DNA from: Dasyornis broadbenti
Lineage: Eukaryota; Chordata; Aves; Passeriformes; Dasyornithidae
Assembly (NCBI GenBank): GCA_013397935.1
Contig: VZRN01005009.1
Coordinates: 259,226 to 323,225 of the forward strand
Length of the DNA stretch: 64,000 bases
Direction of reading: 5' to 3'
The notes beneath the pieces are model-generated. The model had not been told where the DNA came from and made no database searches. It was given only the letters and a program-made list of their open reading frames with translations. Position numbers and translations under genes: made by a program. Positions within the stretch are counted from its first letter, which is position 1. Every line of letters starts with the position of its first letter. This document shows positions 47,859 to 60,474 of this stretch, one piece after another.

Positions 47859-47921
47859 GGGCCTGATCGAGGTCCCACTGAAGGCAGTGACACAATTCCT
47901 ATCAAGTTCAACAGAAGTGGT
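47859..47921. repeat. Palindromic interspersed repeat, diverged
   Basis: 'gggcctgatcgaggtcccac' then 'tgaaggcagtgacac' and 'tatcaagttcaacagaagtg'. The two inner parts are imperfect inverted copies (ccactgaaggc against tcaagttcaacagaagtgg). Same general type as 42408-42492. Confidence 0.48.
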
Positions 47922-50900
47922 CTTGAAGATAACGTTTTCTTGCCAGCTATCTGAGTAATAGGCTGGGTTCTGTAAGTGTCCAGGGCAAAGAAAGTAATCC
48001 TTCCCCACCTGCACAGCTCTTCTGGGAAGCAGACCCTCTTCAAAAGAGCAGCATCTTCAGGAGGTGGGATCCTGAAGTGTTCCTCCTGTCACCTGTCACC
48101 TTCCTCTTTTCTGCATGTCAGGATTACAGCTGGGATTTTCAGTTGTGGGACATATCTTTAAAGAAAGCAGCTGCTCTGTTTTCTATTTGCATGAGCTTTT
48201 GCTCTTCGTGCCTGGAGATAAGTAAGAATAACGCAGAATAATGACTAGAAAGTTACTTATCTCTGCAGTTGGGGCTATAACTCAGATCATGTGGATGTTT
48301 TGAGCTCAGGTTGGTAACACAGCTGCTAATTGGTCATTTAACATCAAGAAGCTTGTCAAAAGTCAGAGGTAAAACTTTATTATTTTATTAAATTGCTTGG
48401 GACACAGGAATGGAGTTTGAAGTCTTCCAAAATACAGAATTGTTTCCTGTTGCTTGTGTTGCTGTGTATCTTAAGGGAAGAAATGAGATTTTATTGGGTA
48501 GAAGAGTAATGAGAATGACACATTTGAGGAAAGAGGTACCCACATCATTAGCACCAGGAAATGCGGTACATTAAGAATGTAGGAAGAAATTTCTTAATAG
48601 TGTAAAAGAGAGGGTTTATTAGTTTGGATTATCCCAAGGGGTGATTGTTTCTCACAAGACTGCAGCAAATTCTTTTCCTCTTTCAACTCCCACAGCAGCA
48701 TACTTTTGGGAAACAACTACTTCTCCTCCAGTTACTTTCTCCTGCCTCTAATACATTCTTACCCTCAGTCCAAGGGGCTTGCTCTTCCTCTAAAGGACAG
48801 AACTCTCTAAGGTTTTTTTCAAAATAAATCCTATGTTTGTTAGGACATAATATGGATGAAAATGAAGGAAATAAACAGAAGAGCAGAAACAAAGGCAATG
48901 CTGTTTCCTACGAATATATACTGGCTTCATATTCAGTATTTATTATCAACAACATTTACTCCTGACAGAATCCTGACATCAGTCCATGTACTGCCCTTCT
49001 ATTGCACCTTACCTCACCAGGTGTTACACAAATGGCACTCACCTGAATTTATGCATGAATTTATGATTTAAACTGGATGTGTGTGGATGAAGAGATGGAT
49101 GGATACATGAGCTGTGGACAAAGCTGTGAGAATTCACTGTAATTTTGAAAAAATGGATGTTGAAGATAATTTGTTTTAAGTTAGAAAAACAATATTTGAT
49201 TCACAGATGATACATAGAGTCAGGCTCTGATTAAAAATATTTTGCTCCAAGGATGCTACTTGTTTTCCTTCACTGTCAGTGGGAAAACCCCAGATCTACA
49301 GACTCTGGGCAAGTCTTATAACCAAACTATTCTGAGAAAACAAATCTTAAAAACAATATATGCGATACAGCTGTTCAGCAGTTCCCTGGGGCTTGCTGGT
49401 GCTCACTGCCAGCTCTCAGCTCTTTTTGCTTTGAGCAGGGAGGGCCAAATTCTTTAGATTACCTTACAGAGTATGTAGGTCTCTCTGCCATCCATGCTGT
49501 CATCCTGGACGGCTCTGATAGGTCTCCTGCTGCCACATTCTTGTTCTCAGGAAGATCTGCTAACATTTTTGGCTCCTTTTGATCTCTGGACCCTTCTCCT
49601 GACACTTTTCACAGCCTCCTGAAAATGGGATTCTTGCAGTCAATAATTTGCTTATTGTCTCTCTAGTGTAAACTCAAATGTTTTTCATCTTGGAAACTAT
49701 TTCCTCATGTATGTTTTTTTCACGTTTCCTATTGGATTCAAGTGATCTGGGATTTAATGATCATCCTACCACCTGAAATGAACACTGCACCTGCCCACTG
49801 CTCAAGAACTATCAGAGTTCTCAGATTTATGTCTGCTAACTCCTTTTCTTTATACTGTTTGAACAGTTTAAGTACATGGAGGTGCTAAAGCTGACAGTGG
49901 ATTTTATATGTGAAACCACACTTCAGGACATGATAGAGGACAGGGAGTCCCACTGGGCCTGGAAAGGTCCTTTCCTTCAGACCCTGGTGCAGGACAGAAG
50001 CCTAAACAAACCATCAAGCACAGTAAGAAAATACTTCTCAGCCTCTTATATTCCCCCCAGCACCATCACCCCTCCAGTCGGTTAAAATAGCACAGTTTTC
50101 TGTACCACAAAAGACTGTAATTTGTAAGGAATTCTAAGCACTTGGAAAGCACAAGGGGACGAGAGTGGGGAGGTCCTACCCCATAGACACTCCATCCCTT
50201 TCAAACCATGGGAATACAGCTGCCTCCCTCCACATGAAATGCAGCCTTAAAAGATGAATTCTGATCTCAGCCTGAATAAAAATAAAAAAAACTATGTTTC
50301 TCAAAGTGCACAGCTCTCCCTTAGCCTGGAATCGTTCTTTTAAAGCAATGAAGCCTTGTATAGATTGCACTCAAAGGAGGAACAGGGAAGATAAGTTTAC
50401 TCTTGCACCACAAGGAAATCTGATTATGTACCAGCATTCAGCCTTTTGGGACAGGGACTGTCTCAGCTCTGGGGACATTAGACCCCAAGCAGCACCTACT
50501 GTCCCCTCCACCCCTACGTGGCATTGGAGAAAGACTAAAGAAATCAAGTGGGCTAAATCTGCAGTTTAAGAACACAAGGAGCTCTAGATATTCAGGCATT
50601 GTCCTCACCAACTTCATGCAGGAGAACTAGCCCGCAAACTGTTCCTGCAGTTTCTGATGGTTTCCACTTGTTTCATGATTAGAAAAGCAAAAATACCAAA
50701 AGAATTGATGATATCTGCTATTGCTCAATGGACCTCTCCCTGAGAAGGAAAGAAAAATGGTCTGGTTACCTCAGACACAGGTGAAATCAGTGCATCACAG
50801 GACCTTTGGGATGTCATGAGCTGTGCAGGTCAGGTGGGACCAGGTCAGTGTCTCAGGCAGCACCCTCTGAAAAGGAGATGACCCAAAATGGGATTAATGG

Positions 50901-51231
50901 CAGAAGCTGACAGAAATTATATCTTACACATGACAAATAGAATTCAGGTGCTTAACACCATGGGTCATTAAAATCAGAGGGTACATTTCAGGAGAAAAAG
51001 AATATTTTTAGTGTTTCAGCTAAATTTTATCAGATTCAGGCTATGTTGTCCTGGGAGCAGGGAGGCAGGTGGGACCTGCACTGCTGTGGGAGCTTCAGCT
51101 TCAGTTGTTTTGAGGCCCATGGAAAAACACTGCTGCCAGAAGAACTCCAAAGAGGCTGTACCTCTGCTTCCGAATCCAAACCCAGGGATGACATGAGGTG
51201 AGGCTTGCAGGGTGCACACCATTATGCTGTG
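47922..51231. other. Unique non-coding DNA
   Basis: AT-rich, short frames only, no exon or mobile element recognised. C-rich sequence around 50036-50080 gives short frames without features. Confidence 0.4.
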
Positions 51232-51342
51232 ATCACAGAATCATCGAACCACAGAATGGTTGTGTTGGAAGGGACCTTAAGGATCATCTAGTTGCCACTG
51301 CCACAGTCAGGGACACCTTCCACTAGACAAGATTACTTGCTC
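51232..51342 (-). mobile_element. CR1: CR1 LINE 3' fragment, about 110 bp
   Basis: Plus strand: 'atcacagaatcatcgaacca', 'cagaatggttgtgttggaag', 'ggaccttaaggatcatctag', 'cagggacaccttccactaga'. Minus-strand, strongly truncated. Confidence 0.92.
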
Positions 51343-51413
51343 CTTGGCCTTTTTGGAAAGCAGGAAGTCAGATTTTTGGGTTTACTGTATCCTTGGCTTT
51401 TTGGAAAACAGGA
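51343..51413 (+). repeat. Imperfect 24-bp direct repeat
   Basis: 'ccttggcctttttggaaagc' and 'ccttggctttttggaaaaca' are 50 bp apart, immediately beyond the CR1 breakpoint. Confidence 0.6.
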
Positions 51414-54400
51414 GACAACCTTCTGAGGCCAGGAAAAGAATCCATCACATCACAGTATTCCTTATGTGTTCCCTGACACTCCCCTGACCCTGGATGCAAT
51501 TCACTCAGCCTGCAGAAATGTTTTTGCTACACCTGACCAAAGAAAAAAGATTATTTTCTTACAGATTTGTGAGTTGATTCAGCTTTTAGTAGGCAGTCAG
51601 GCAAGTAGGAGAGCAGCTGCAACAGACGAAATCGATCCACATCGTTGAGAAGAAGGGCGAGGAAGAGGAGTGAGAACACCCCTGTCACCTGAAATGAGGT
51701 GTTGAACTGTTTCAGTTTTATCAGGCAAGCTCCCTGTGGCCTCTCTAAAGTGAGAGAATATGGCCCAGTACACTGCTGACCTGAAGAAGCATCTAGAGGA
51801 GCCCCTCTGCCTCAGAGGAGAGAGTAAGCCTGGTACAGCAATATTCCTGACTTAAGATTATACTTAAATGCTTTGCCAAATAAGGACAGAATTAAAGCAT
51901 CTGCATTAGTTGAGGTAAATACAGTCCATGGCATCTGTGCCTCGATTCACTCTTGCCAAAAGGTCACTTTAGCTGGACCCAGAGGGAGAGCTGCTTTATA
52001 CATCTCACTCCAAACAAAAATCCTACTTTTCCCTTGAATACTTGCTTTTTTGCTCTTCTGACCAGGCACACCTGTTTTCTCTACTAACTCAAATCCTTGC
52101 AGCCACGTGTGCCCAGGGGATGGGGGGGAGGCGGGGGTGGGAGTGTAATAAATAGCAGAAGCAAATAATTTACCCAGTAAAGTGCATTCCATGCTTTCTG
52201 TATGCAAATTCTGCATAAAAATTCTACATATATGGTGCAGAACTGATCTGAACTGAACTCTAAAAATGTTTAATGCAAACACAGCTGTTATCAAGTGTTG
52301 TTCTTTCCAAGAGTCCATTCAGTTTGATGGTTATCACTATGCCAACAGCATTCCCAGTACAAATCTCTCTTCCTGAGACTTCAACAACTGCTTTACACAC
52401 AAGAAAAGTTAATTTCACCCTGAACTGGTTTTCTGGATCGCTCCTAAATGTGTTGTTCTCCCTTCTAATGGTACTGAGTGACCCTAAATCAAATCTAGCA
52501 GATACTGACATTTAACTAATTTAGATTTTTAAGAATATTGCAGTGCTTTTAAGCAAATAGTCAAATCTCACTGGTGTCAGAAGAGAGAAGGTATATTGTT
52601 TAAACCACACTACCTGGCAAAATTCACTGCATTGTTTCGAATTGTAATAACACCTTTTTTAAATACCATGCTTTGAGAGCTGAGGTGAATCAGAGAATTC
52701 TGAAAAATGTAAATCCACTATTTTAGTTGACTGGTTAGTTTGCTATTTATATTACATTTGGGGAATGGGGTACTTTTCATCCAGCTACAGTGGAGGTTTT
52801 TTTTTCAGGATCAAAAGTCCTTTAAATTTATAATTGTACAAAACTAAAGGGGACAGCACTTCACTTCCTTCAGGGGCTGATCATCAGATCTAGCTGTGCA
52901 TTGTGCTTTTGAGAAACCACCTGAAATAACTCAGCTGCTGGCAGCTTCAAATGCCACAGGAATGGGAAGGTCAGCTCACCAGCTGAGGACTATTTAACTC
53001 AAATCAGGACCTGGACCGTTGATTATAGAATATGGTTTAATATTAAATGCATGTACATGATTTTAAAAATCAGAGCCGGAACATTCTCATTCATTTTCCA
53101 AGGGAGATGGGAGCTTATTGCTCTTTGCATCTCTGTTCTTGTGCCCTCATCGAGTCAATTCCCATGGGAGAAGCAGGGATGGCAGCTTTGTCTGGGCTGC
53201 CGCTCTTCATCCCTTTCAGATGGGTGGATCTTTCAGGATCATCCTTCCCAGCACACCAACCAGCACAGCAGAGCTAATGAGGTGGAGCAGGTCATCTGCA
53301 CACAAACAAGGAATGGGGACAGACCTCCTTCCACTCACAGGCAAAGACAAGCATATGCTGCAAAGTTTATTAATTAATTAGAGCATTAGTAGCATCTTTA
53401 ATATCAAGTCAGAAGAACATATCAGTATTGTTGTTGCAAACCCCAATCTCATAGCTCAAACTCCACTTTTAGAGTGAAGCAAACACTCCCTCCACCACTT
53501 CAAACCACTCAGGACAGCCTCTTGCTCCAGCTCCTCCTCTCCCCCTCATTAGCTCACCAAGCAGCAGCATTGAGGCAAGTGGGGGGTGACTGATGTGTTG
53601 TAATTAGTGATAGGCTGTCACTGGGAAAAGCAGAGTGTCTAATTAACGTAGGGCAGCTCCTTTCCTCCCTCAATGCTTCCTTTGCTCAAGGAAAAGGTGG
53701 AGTTACGGATGGGAAAGTCCAATAAAAAGCCTGATGGACATCTGCATCTCTATGACTGGCAGTAATTTAAACAGGTTTGCCTCCCTTTGGGCACGAATAG
53801 AGCTTTGAGAAAAGCAGGAAACAAAGGAATATTGGCCTGTCCACCAGAAACCAAGTTATCGACCCCTGAAGCCTCACGGTGAACAGTGAGCGAGAAAACC
53901 AGGCAGTCAAACTGAGGGGTCCTGCTGTGACCTGGCAGTTCTGTGATGCCCCTGCATCAGCATCACATGTGGAGAGTGTGCGAAGCCCACCCTCAAGGTC
54001 TTTTGGGGTTTGTGTGATTGCTTTTAGGATTCTTGAGTAGCTGGCATCAGGAACAAGGATGTGCTGTAGGTTCTGACTGTGATTTCCCAAGCTTACTTGG
54101 AACCCTTTGCCAGGGGATGGTACTGAGAAAATACAAAGCGTGAAAGGCAAGTGGCTGGCCATGGAGTTACTGAGAATGTTCCCAGAGCTGAGCTTTGCAG
54201 TGAGATTCCCATCAGCAACACAGATGGATAGAGGGTTATTAATTTGTGCCACTACACTGGATGTCCAAATTTTGATTCCTCCTTCAAAAGAGACATGGGT
54301 TTGCCTTTATGAAGTACAAAGTAATAGCTCTGGTGGAGGAGAAAGTTTGTGGCTGAGAGAAACATCTTTCCTCAACTGATAGGCCCAAATCACTCCACAG

Positions 54401-54811
54401 GGACTCCCACACTCTGTCCCAAAGGAATCACATAAAAAGCATAGACAAGGAAACAAAAATGGCTGAAAATATGTCAGAGCAAGGAGGAAGCCCAAAATCT
54501 TTATCCCTGAGTGTATTTAATTGTACCTGACATTGTAGACATATGAAGAGATTGTCTTGCAAGAATAAGCTGATTGAGAATTATCTGATTACTGATTGAG
54601 AATTGCCACTGGCTCAAACCAGACAGACTTCAGGAGTCAGAGACATAACCCGAAATTTGTCAATCCTGCCTGAGAGCCCCATAAAGGAGATTGATTAAAA
54701 TGATCGGCAAGAGACAAAAGACAGAAAATAAGAAAATCAGTAGTTTTCCAAGAATTAAGGTAATGTATTACTCCAATGAACATGGAAGATTCCAAGTTCA
54801 GGAAGGACTTA
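51414..54811. other. Unique non-coding DNA
   Basis: Holds a G-rich stretch at 52118-52141. The minus-strand 161-codon frame at 53767-54252 is the longest here that is free of Ns and recognised repeats, but I see no known domain; the 123-codon minus frame at 51947-52318 is equally anonymous. I do not call either a gene. Confidence 0.4.
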
Positions 54812-54925
54812 TAGCATCCCAAAATCACTAGGGTTGGAAAAGACCTCTAACATCATCAAGTCCCGCTGTACTGCAAGTAGAATCCACACTGACATCCGTG
54901 AGATTACACCAGGCACCATCCCAGA
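54812..54925 (-). mobile_element. CR1: CR1 LINE 3' fragment, older variant
   Basis: Plus strand: 'gcatcccaaaatcactaggg', 'ttggaaaagacctctaacat', 'catcaagtcccgctgt'. This matches the inverted 3' end of the CR1 variant whose sense 3' end appears at 63675-63782. The right-hand limit is uncertain. Confidence 0.78.
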
Positions 54926-56329
54926 GCTCCTGGCAGACTGCAGAAAAGGGTTTATAAAGGAACTCTCAGAAAACTTCCCAAGCAAGGCAAAACACAGTAA
55001 GTGAAAGTTTAGCTCATTAAGGAAGCAGTGAAGGAGGGGAAATCTGGTTTTGTTGAGCAGTGCAACAACTTTTACAGAGAACAGGGTTTTTAGTCTCACA
55101 CAGAGGGTTAACAGCCTCCTGGAAGATGAGCTAAGAATCTCTTACCAAACCGTGTAAATGGAGGTTGAGAATGGGATAATCATGGTACTGTGGGGTGGGA
55201 AGTGGAAAGGAGCAGAACAGAGCTTTCAACAGCAGGGCAAGATGTTAGGTCAGCTCAACTGTATCATATAACTTTATCCTTGGCTTTCCTAAAAGGAAAG
55301 GAGGAAAATCAGAATTTAGGTTGTCTGGATTACTCTCTAGAGATTTCTCCCTGAATTCTAAAAGAAACCAAATGTGGTTGTATCTTAACCCTAACAAAAA
55401 GTGAGTAATCATTAATGGGTTTTCCTTCTCCAGGCTGTCGCACTGCACACTCTGATCACCACTAAAGTCTTTAGGAAGACAGGAGAAGGAGAAGAGGAGG
55501 TGAGTGTATTGCTGAGGCAGTTCTGGCTTAGACTAAAACTGTTTGGACACATAGTCTGATTTATTCTGGCTGATTTTTGGAGAGCTGGGAAGAAGGAATC
55601 TTTACATGCCAGTGGTACAGAACAGCCGAGGATAATAATATCGTAAACTAGGACAGCAAGACCTAGAAGACAATGTCTAAAGGCAATTTAAGGTGTTGTG
55701 GTTTGAGAGAGACTAAGTTTAAAAACCTCTATGTCATAATAGCAAAAGTAGTAAAAAGGAGGTGTCAGAAACCTCCTTTTCTTTCCTTCACTCCCTGAAG
55801 ACTACAGGATTATACAGCTGAAACTCGGGGTAAGTCACTTAACCAGTGATTACGTCTCCTTCTGCAAAGAAAGGAGGAAACAGAGAGTACTTGGGGTTTT
55901 TGCAGACACTTACCTGTTAGGTTGTCAGAGATTGTACAGAAACACACAAGCCTGAATGCTTCTAAAGGTCTAAGTGAGCAGTAATGTCCATCCAGTTGTC
56001 ATCAGGGTGTGAGAAAAGCTGCTTTCAAGTCTGTCTGTAGTGGATAGAAAGAAAAACTGTATTACCATGGATGGGTGACTTGGCCATTTTAATATATACT
56101 GAAACATAACATGGAGGTTTTGCCAGCAGGATGGGAGAGAGACTTGGAATGCAGTAAGTCTTCGAGGGGAAATGGACAGACACAAATCTCTGAAATGCTG
56201 TGGCAAAAAAAAAAAAAAAATAGTTTATTTGATCATAAGATCTCTATCAAATTAAAACAGAAGTGCAACACTGCCCCTGTACACATCTATTAGACATCTA
56301 TTAGAGCAGCTGCTTTGTTCTGATGCTTA
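54926..56329. other. Unique non-coding DNA with poly-A
   Basis: A run of about 16 As at 56205-56220. 'taagtcacttaaccagtgat' near 55832 faintly recalls a MIR core. Nothing else recognised. Confidence 0.4.
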
Positions 56330-56745
56330 TGCTTTGAAAGAGGTTGGAATATTCCTCAAGTATTCAAAGACAGGCTACAAAAAATATTCAGATATTGAAA
56401 AGGAAAGCTTAGAGTAAGAGCCTTAAGGAGTTCAGTCTGTTGAGCTTAATACGTGGAGAAGTGGCCTGAGAACCAGGAACTTCTTGGTCTAAGTATAACA
56501 AAATTCTGTGGCTGGATGGAGACAGGTGAATTCAACTCTAAAACAAAAAGTTCTTTCCTTATAAAAACCATTACTAAATATTGAAACATGTTAGTACAGA
56601 ATTTGGCTGGCTTTGTTCTTAGCCTTTAAGCAAGACCAGATACTGTTCTAATTCAGCACTTTAATCCAGCTTCCAAAAAGCATTCCATGGAAATGGGGCT
56701 GGATATAGATGATCAGTGGGGTGGTCCCTCCTGCCCGGAGAGCAC
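56330..56745 (+). mobile_element. CR1: Ancient CR1 3' region, sense strand
   Basis: Sense order of the end of ORF2 and the 3' region of the old CR1 type: 'gtataacaaaattctgtggc', 'tggatggagacaggtgaatt', 'caaaaagttctttccttata', 'caagaccagatactgttcta', 'ggctggatatagatgatcag', then 'ggtggtccctcctgccc'. It is the counterpart, in opposite orientation, of 25028-25340. Confidence 0.68.
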
Positions 56746-57100
56746 ATGTACAGGTAGCAGGTACTTCTTTAAGAAAATAAACAAAGACCTGCTTTAAAAG
56801 ACAGAGTGTAAACTGATCTGACTGATGTGGTCTGATGCAACAGACTTAGCTTTATTGGATTAACTGGCAAACTTTATCAGCTTCCCAAGAGCACCAGAAA
56901 ACATTCGAGTGCCCACCCTTTCAACACTGTGGCTTAAAAAGGACTGAATATAAGCAATACCAAAAAAAGGTGGATTCAGAGAGCAGAGTTGTTAACCTTT
57001 GTGGATAATAGTTAAAATACCTGGTTTATGGATTTATATTCATAGCTCTGAAGTCAATATGAATCCGTTTGTAAAACCCTGCTGCTCCTATGTAAAACAA
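56746..57100. other. Unique DNA
   Basis: Nothing recognised. Confidence 0.4.
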
Positions 57101-57197
57101 CCACAGAATCATATAATCCCAGAATGGTTTGGGTTGGAAGAGACTTCAAAAACCATCTAGTTCCAATCCCCTGGCATGGGCAGGGACACCTCCCAGC
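57101..57197 (-). mobile_element. CR1: CR1 LINE 3' fragment, about 95 bp
   Basis: Plus strand: 'ccacagaatcatataatccc', 'agaatggtttgggttggaag', 'ctagttccaatcccctggca', 'tgggcagggacacctccc'. It is among the shortest copies in the window. Confidence 0.93.
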
Positions 57198-57900
57198 CCC
57201 TTGAGTTAAGCAGCAAAGAGCAAAAGTAAAATGTAAATAAAACTTGCCTGTGCTACAATAACCAACCATTTACAACACTTTCAACCTGTGAGTAACAGAC
57301 AATTTTTAAGGAGTCAGCAGCATAACTATAAACGACCATATTTGCCATGGTCTTAAGTTCACCGTACTCTGCCTACACCTCTTTTGGGAGAGTTGTCAGA
57401 GACTGTGAGGTGAAATGTTTGGAGACCTCTAGCTTCAATTTTCAGAAGTCAACAAATGCATTTGAATGCCTTAATTTTTAACATCATTCTTGTTAGGAGG
57501 CAGACAGTAGAAATCTTCCTGAAAACTACACTTCTCTGAAGAAGCTTAAAATAAAAAAATTTAAAAATGGAAAAAAAAATCCAGTTACTTTTTAAACTTC
57601 TTTTGTTTCTCCTAAGACCTGTGAATAAATCAGAAGAGTTTCACATTATATTTGACAAGCAAATTCTTTAAGAATGACCCCAAAAAGCAAGGTGCAAAAT
57701 CTCCTTGACATGTGTCTCTCCTTAGGGCTGGTCCATTTGCTTCTGAGCTGTTCTCCAAAGAGGCAGGTTTGAAGATTCCTGCATGCACAACACCCCATGT
57801 GGGCTCCCAGCCTGCAGTACAGCTCCTGAAAGTAGATTTTGATGGGTCAAAGCTATTTTATTGAATTAGCCCTTTATTGTTTACATTAAATCCAAGTGAG
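57198..57900. other. Unique AT-rich DNA
   Basis: Short A runs at 57554-57579. Nothing else recognised. Confidence 0.4.
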
Positions 57901-58135
57901 CTCAGAAATACTGACTTATCCTTCTGAAAGGCTGGATTATACCGCGTGGCTCGGATGCAAAAAAAGATTAGGGTTTTTATACTAATTACTTCCAGCATGA
58001 GGAGCGCATGGACACGAAGAGCGCTGACTTTGGAGACACTCTGCTGGGCAGTTCAGAAATATTTGTCAGATTTTTTTCTTGGATTTATCATACTTCTTGC
58101 CACGAGTAAAATGACTGCTGCTCCATAATGTAATT
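57901..58135. promoter_or_regulatory. Candidate conserved non-coding element
   Basis: Repeat-free block with an unusual number of CpGs for this window (accgcgtggctcggatgc, gaggagcgcatggacacgaa, gagcgctgac) next to AT-rich 'tatactaattacttcc'. CpG retention in AT-rich DNA suggests constraint. Inference only. Confidence 0.35.
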
Positions 58136-59180
58136 TGGAGTGCCACCATCATTAAACCCTGCACAGGAGAACTGCCATGTGTGGGACAGAGGGAAGGAAC
58201 AGCCCTTTTCTTCTTGTTCCTGCTTCTTTTATCCACTCTCCCATCATCACTGGTGTTGTGAAGTACAGTGTGGCATCACTTCCTCCCACCCTACATCACC
58301 CTTTGAGAAAGGAAGAGACTAGAAAAAGATTATCTCATTCTTACTGAGTTTTCATTCATTTCTACTTAATCAGATAAGTAATCCTGCAGGACACAAAGTT
58401 TCCCAGACTACAAAACCCGAGGTGCTTTCAGCAGTTTGAAAAACCTGAGTGGGATACAGATGTGAATATTTTGGAAATTTGACATGTCAGGTCAGTGTCG
58501 TTGCTGTAAATCACCAGTGCTGCAGTCAGACAAGGACAGACACACAACATGTGTAAGACACTCTCACGTGTGTGTCCTTCCCTAAACAAATCCTGATATT
58601 TCTCATTATCAAACAGGCACCTGTCTATGCAGAACAGACTCAGCTCTGGGCAGCTTTCATGGACAACAATGGAAATTGTTCACAGGGAAATCAGAACTAT
58701 AGGGGAATTCCATAATTTGTATGGGCAAAACAGATGGCCCAGAAGTGCCCACTGCTTTCACCGAGTGACTTTGCACACAGTGATATCAGATCTTCTCACT
58801 ACACAAATTACTCCTTGGGGCCTGGGGTCTGTTGGCATTTGTTTGAGTGATGATACTCTGTGTAGTTTGTAAAACAGAACAAACAGGAGGCTTAAAATGA
58901 GCCTAAAGATTTGTGAGCTGCTGATCCTACAGAAAGAACACGCAGCATTGCTTTTACATCCAATACAACATGTATTTTTATGTTTGTTCTTACATATTGA
59001 GCAAAATAATTGTGCCCAAACTCTGTTACAGAAAGAAAATGCACAGACCTTTCCACTCACACAGCTGTGATGGGGAAGGTAAGCTCACAAAAGGGTCTTG
59101 TTTTAAATCTTGCATTCAATAAACTGCTAGAAGAACAAAATGAAAACAAGCTATTGTGTTAATCTCCAGATTAGCCCTCA
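58136..59180. other. Unique non-coding DNA
   Basis: Nothing recognised. Confidence 0.4.
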
Positions 59181-59780
59181 TAGTCTGTCAATTTAATACT
59201 GATTAGTAAACAATGTCCATGATTAAGCTGTTGTTGGAGACACAAATGCCCCACGAGCCCGAACTAATGCGTAGTATTCAATCCTTTTACAAAGGATGGC
59301 AGATACAATTCCAGGAATGTTAATGCTGTCAAGTATCCATGATGTACATAACAAAAGAGAAGGCAGAGAGTTGAGGTAATTAAGCTCACACTAGACCTTC
59401 TCTCCAACCTGTGCGTGTTTATTGACTAAAAGTTATTAGGTGCAGTAAATAAAATGCCACTGAGTCGTGGGACCAAAAATGGGATGAAGTTTATGGGGCC
59501 GTCAAACCCTGGATTCCCCTGGCATCAAAGCACACACATCCCCCTTGCTAAGGCCAGTGACATTAATGTGCATGACAGGGGTCCATGGGGCCGTGGTCCC
59601 CTAATTGTTTAGGAGACCTTTTAGTCTGGTTGCAGACTGCATGTCTTGGTATTTGTGGAGCTAATTGCACTAAAATCTGCCAGCACAGTGTTTGCAGTGA
59701 TGGGTTAACTCATTTATCCTCAGGATAATACTCATCTCTTTGTCAACCTGGTCTCCCGCATTCACTCCTGACTGTCAGCC
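59181..59780. promoter_or_regulatory. Candidate conserved non-coding element, about 600 bp
   Basis: Long repeat-free block with many short palindromic or near-palindromic steps and homeodomain cores: 'ccttttacaaaggatgg', 'gacattaatgtgcatgac', 'ggggtccatggggccgtggt', 'cccctaattgtttagg', 'gagctaattgcact'. 'atggggccgt' occurs twice (about 59495 and 59586). This is my strongest candidate for a regulatory element here, but no alignment was possible. Confidence 0.42.
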
Positions 59781-60045
59781 CAGATGCAGGAGGAGGAAGC
59801 AGACTTCCAGCAGTGCTGCCCATGGAAACGCCCTGGCTGCACATGTGCAAGAGCAGAAACATTTAAACAGGAAACAAAACCATTTTTCTGAGTGTTTCCA
59901 ATATTGGTAACCTGTTCTACCTTTCTCATGAGGGTCACAAAGCCCAGACTGGAGTTTAGATGCTGATAAACTCTAACAGCTGGGATGAGCAGAGATGCTC
60001 AGCAGAGCTCCCCTTACTTTATTCTTCTATACTGAATCTCGTGGA
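59781..60045. other. Unique DNA
   Basis: Nothing recognised. Confidence 0.4.
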
Positions 60046-60112
60046 TCTTGAGTTGGAAGGAGATATCTTTAATGTCCCTTCCAATCCAAACCATTCCATG
60101 ATTCTGTGATTC
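60046..60112 (+). mobile_element. CR1: CR1 LINE 3' end, 67 bp
   Basis: Sense 3' end only: 'tcttgagttggaaggagata', 'tctttaatgtcccttccaat', 'ccaaaccattccatgattct', 'gtgattc'. An extreme 5' truncation. Confidence 0.9.
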
Positions 60113-60474
60113 AGTTTCGAATTAGCCCCATGCCGCTCAGACAGGGTAATACTCTGGGTTCCCTGCAACATTCTTTCTTCCCTGAAGAAAAGAATCAAGG
60201 TGGAAATAATTATAAGTCCTCTTTTATTTTGATCTCAGTATTTTTAAAGGGGGACAATGTGTCACTCTGTTTTTTCCACAGTTTCAGTGACAACAGAATG
60301 CAGAATAATATTTTTTTCTAATATGGACTCTCATATTTACAAACTCCAGAGTGAAAATAATGCTGAAAGGATGTATTTCCTTTGGACACTTTTCCAGAGT
60401 TCTTGATTTATGGTATTTTCTCAGACTTCTTGCCCCATGTTTACAAACATGCAGTAATGAATAAAATCATAATT
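60113..60474. other. Unique AT-rich DNA
   Basis: Nothing recognised. Confidence 0.4.

Noticed and set aside
55826..55870. Possible MIR core (taagtcacttaacc)
   Set aside because: Only about 14 bases fit; flanks do not follow the family order.
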